A DNA stretch of 6,731 nt, taken from NCBI GenBank assembly GCA_937902295.1, contig CALGUM010000021.1:1-6731 (forward strand). Direction: 5' to 3'. The translations under genes were made by a program, and so were the position numbers. The stretch is from an uncultured Candidatus Saccharibacteria bacterium. GTDB taxonomy: Bacteria; Patescibacteriota; Saccharimonadia; Saccharimonadales; Saccharimonadaceae. This document shows, piece after piece, positions 5,781-6,731 of this stretch. Below the pieces are notes generated by a model. The model did not search any database, had not been told where the DNA came from, and worked only from the letters and a program-made list of their open reading frames with translations. Position 1 is the stretch's first letter, and every line of letters begins with the position of its first letter.

Positions 5781-6038
5781 CTATTCGGATTGCTCTGAGT
5801 CAGTCTTGATGAATTGTTTGTAAAACTCATCGAGATCAGCTTCAAGAGGACTGTTTATATCACGCTTGCGAAGACTTTTCTTCCATGTCACCAAAAAGCG
5901 CACCGCTCTTTCTGGTGTAGCGTGTTCGGGGTCGTTCAACTGCATATAACGCAATACTGCGTCAATATCTTGCTCGTTGAGGTCGTAACCGATTTGCTCA
6001 TCAACTTTCTTCATTACTCTGATTATATCATTTGTCAT
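5781..6038 (-). CDS. Small soluble protein of unknown function in the nuclease operon
   Basis: The 85-residue protein has no hydrophobic segment and a strongly charged, helical composition: MTNDIIRVMKKVDEQ at the start, NEQDIDAVLRYMQ in the middle, and an acidic tail with DLDEFYKQF. I do not recognise a family. It is convincingly a gene. A perfect AGGAGG (6050-6045) stands six bases before its ATG, the upstream small gene overlaps it by 11 bases, and the nuclease gene follows after 10 bases. The tight spacing suggests it works with the nuclease, perhaps as a partner or control subunit. That is context only. Confidence 0.75.
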   Translation of the reverse strand: MTNDIIRVMKKVDEQIGYDLNEQDIDAVLRYMQLNDPEHATPERAVRFLVTWKKSLRKRDINSPLEADLDEFYKQFIKTDSEQSE

Positions 6039-6189
6039 TTGCTTCCTCCTTTAATACAATTACTTCATTATCAACATACCGAAAACCAAGGTCTTCAAGT
6101 TTGTCGGTCAGTTTGATCAAATAGGGTAGAAAAGAGTTCCAGGTAATATCTACATGGCTCACCAGATTGAATATTAAATAGAGATTCAT
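6028..6189 (-). CDS. Short 53-residue protein, first gene of the nuclease operon
   Basis: An intact frame runs from ATG 6189-6187 to TGA 6030-6028. The product begins MNLYLIFNLVSHVDITW and continues with FLPYLIKLTDKLEDLGFRYV, then the acidic/lysine tail VLKEEANDK. The codons look natural, and the end overlaps the next gene's ATG by 11 bases with AGGAGG embedded in its last codons, as expected for coupled translation. The N-terminal part is amphipathic-hydrophobic and the second half looks like a helix plus strand pair. No family is recognised. Its start codon lies inside a strong hairpin (6176-6211) and no clear ribosome site precedes it, so the first 10-15 residues may be wrong or the gene may be truncated from a longer ancestor. 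Confidence 0.5.
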   Translation of the reverse strand: MNLYLIFNLVSHVDITWNSFLPYLIKLTDKLEDLGFRYVDNEVIVLKEEANDK

Positions 6190-6211
6190 TTGATAAAATG
6201 GATCTCTATTT
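6176..6211. repeat. Long AT-rich hairpin (10-bp plus 5-bp arms)
   Basis: AAATAGAGAT (6176-6185) pairs exactly with ATCTCTATTT (6202-6211). After one mismatch, CATTT (6187-6191) pairs with AAATG (6196-6200) around a GATA loop. The whole 36-base unit is almost perfectly self-complementary. It lacks a GC-rich stem and a T-run, so it is not a standard terminator. It covers the start codon of the minus-strand 53-residue frame and marks the boundary with the RNA-like region to the right. A start-site control hairpin, an operator, or a mobile-element end are all possible. Confidence 0.7.
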
Positions 6212-6265
6212 GTATTGATGTGCTCAAAATTTTGTGGTCCTATATGACTTATATGCGAGCAAGGG

Positions 6266-6295
6266 TTTACAAAAATAAGTACGTGAGAATAAAAT
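6266..6295 (+). promoter_or_regulatory. Sigma70-like promoter upstream of the GC-rich RNA candidate
   Basis: TTTACA (6266-6271, 5/6 to TTGACA), an 18-bp spacer, and TAAAAT (6290-6295, 5/6 to TATAAT) predict transcription starting near 6302. The nearby ATG at 6299 gives only seven codons before a stop, so the transcript is not obviously an mRNA. Confidence 0.5.
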
Positions 6296-6301
6296 TAAAT
6301 G

Positions 6302-6547
6302 CCCGCACCTCAATACCTATAAAAGAATCGGAGCACGGACGTCAATACGGTCGAGCCAACTCTGCTCGAGGGTCATCCCGTGAAACAGACGGGCGACAAA
6401 GCCGCGAACCTGCTCATCGGCGAACTCTGCCTCGCTAGTGAAGTCTCGAGTAGGTTAGGGCGATCTCTCTAGCTTTTGGTAGACTAGGGTTAATAGGTTA
6501 GGCCACAGTAGGCTCCTCTTTATTTAGTTTAGGACGCCTACCTTTTT
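6302..6547 (+). ncRNA. Candidate structured noncoding RNA, identity unknown
   Basis: A predicted promoter on the left and a Rho-independent terminator on the right bracket about 245 bases with a GC-rich core (about 6330-6450) in AT-rich surroundings. The core has ordered hairpins: TCGAGC/GCTCGA (6351-6356 with 6364-6369) and CCCGT/ACGGG (6377-6381 with 6389-6393). The latter is extended by GTC/GAC outside, with loop GAAACAG. GCCG/CGGC (6401-6404 with 6418-6421) and a long-range GCTAG/CTAGC pair (6434-6438 with 6469-6473) follow. The direct repeats AACTCTGC (6358-6365, 6423-6430) and TAGGTTAGG (6451-6459, 6494-6502) add internal order. I see none of the hallmarks of tmRNA, RNase P RNA, SRP RNA or tRNA. 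Reading frames in the core on either strand are short (about 45-50 codons) and lack credible starts, so a decayed protein gene is the main alternative. Confidence 0.4.
6508..6547 (+). terminator. Rho-independent terminator
   Basis: GTAGGC (6508-6513) plus TCCT (6514-6517) pair with AGGA (6531-6534) plus GCCTAC (6536-6541). This gives a ten-pair stem with one bulged C and a 13-base loop. One C and then TTTTT (6543-6547) follow. The T-run lies only on the plus-strand 3' side, so it terminates rightward transcription from the RNA candidate region. Confidence 0.65.
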
Positions 6548-6591
6548 GGCTTTAAGGGGTGTTGCAGTAGTGATGAACTATTACGTTAATA

Positions 6592-6619
6592 TAGACATAT
6601 TAAGTAAACCTGATATAAT
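6592..6619 (+). promoter_or_regulatory. Strong sigma70-like promoter with extended -10
   Basis: TAGACA (6592-6597, 5/6 to TTGACA), a 16-bp spacer, and TGATATAAT (6611-6619), a perfect extended -10 with consensus TATAAT. The start point is expected near 6626. The first ATG there (6627) meets a stop after two codons, so the transcript either has a leader or is noncoding at its 5' end. Confidence 0.65.
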
Positions 6620-6626
6620 ATACTCA

Positions 6627-6651
6627 ATGATCTAGTAATCAACTAGCTCAT
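6627..6651 (+). promoter_or_regulatory. Palindrome at the transcription start of the rightmost promoter
   Basis: ATGA-t-CTAGT (6627-6636) pairs with ACTAG-c-TCAT (6642-6651) around AATCA, nine pairs with one mismatch. It starts right at the predicted +1 position. That suits either a repressor operator or a 5' hairpin of the transcript. Confidence 0.45.
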
Positions 6652-6686
6652 CAGCACTGACTCAATTCAAATATATAAATGACATC

Positions 6687-6731
6687 ATGACATTGGAATC
6701 CGCGATCCCTCTACAGAAGACGGACTTACTT
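6687..6731 (+). CDS. Possible start of a protein gene running off the right edge
   Basis: ATG 6687 opens 15 codons (MTLESAIPLQKTDLL) that are uninterrupted to the window end. TATAAA at 6674-6679 ends seven bases before the ATG, the same leaderless layout seen for other genes here. The stronger promoter at 6592-6619 could also supply a 60-base leader. There is no Shine-Dalgarno sequence. Fifteen codons are too few to name a family or to exclude chance. Confidence 0.35.
   Translation, partial: MTLESAIPLQKTDLL

Noticed and set aside
5771..5845. Longer N-terminus for the Mrr-type protein starting at ATG 5845
   Set aside because: It would overlap the well-supported upstream gene by 65 bases. The added residues are polar with no domain, and ATG 5770 follows that gene's stop by 10 bases with AGGCGG in place.
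6187..6211. Hairpin 6176-6211 as a dif/Xer site
   Set aside because: The arms do not resemble XerC/XerD half-sites and the spacing (GATA loop, continuous stem) differs from the 11-6-11 layout.
6190..6438. 82-residue plus-strand frame over the RNA-like region
   Set aside because: It has an Arg/Ser-rich out-of-frame composition, no ribosome site, and its start falls inside the hairpin, so it is most likely a chance frame.
6302..6547. tmRNA, RNase P RNA, SRP RNA or tRNA in the GC-rich block
   Set aside because: No GGTTCGA-type T-arm, CCA end, pairing 5' and 3' ends, GAAAGTCC-like core or SRP GGAAGG loop was visible on either strand.
1..6731. CRISPR array, insertion sequence or transposase
   Set aside because: No regularly spaced direct repeats, no transposase motif and no paired terminal repeats with target duplication were found. 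The 6176-6211 hairpin alone is not enough.

Overview
The window looks like part of a bacterial chromosome, probably from a Patescibacteria/CPR lineage such as Candidatus Saccharibacteria (TM7). I infer this from the tight packing, the small proteins, and the combination of DUF305, DUF3105, single-helix cytochrome b5 and HxlR proteins. No rRNA or marker gene is present to prove it. TGA works as a stop (for example at 949-951, 4904-4906 and 6028-6030), so the TGA=Gly code of SR1/Gracilibacteria is not used.

Region 1 (1-3476, + strand) is a run of cell-envelope genes. It opens with the C-terminal part of an FAD/NAD(P)H oxidoreductase cut by the window edge. A secreted Met/His/Cys-bearing small protein with its own promoter follows. 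Next come a membrane-anchored double DUF305 protein, a DUF3105 protein overlapping it by 11 nt, a second DUF305 gene broken by two compensating frameshifts, and a third intact DUF305 gene.

Region 2 (3473-4906) holds a six-helix, His-containing membrane protein resembling a ferric-reductase transmembrane domain (- strand). It diverges from a membrane-anchored cytochrome b5 and an HxlR regulator (+ strand). Taken together, regions 1 and 2 read as an extracytoplasmic redox and metal-handling module: a flavin reductase, a possible haem membrane protein, a b5 haem carrier, and Met/His-rich DUF305 proteins of a family with known copper-binding members. The HxlR protein would be its local regulator. 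Family calls are firm, but the joint function is inference.

Region 3 (4907-6189) has a small XRE-type repressor (+) facing a three-gene minus-strand operon: a 53-aa protein, an 85-aa protein, and a membrane-anchored Mrr-type nuclease.

Region 4 (6190-6731) has no convincing full protein gene. It holds a long AT-rich hairpin, then a good sigma70-like promoter, a GC-rich hairpin-bearing core, and a Rho-independent terminator on the + strand. That is the layout of an independent noncoding RNA of about 245 nt. After it come a second strong promoter, a palindrome at its start point, and a possible new ORF running off the right edge.
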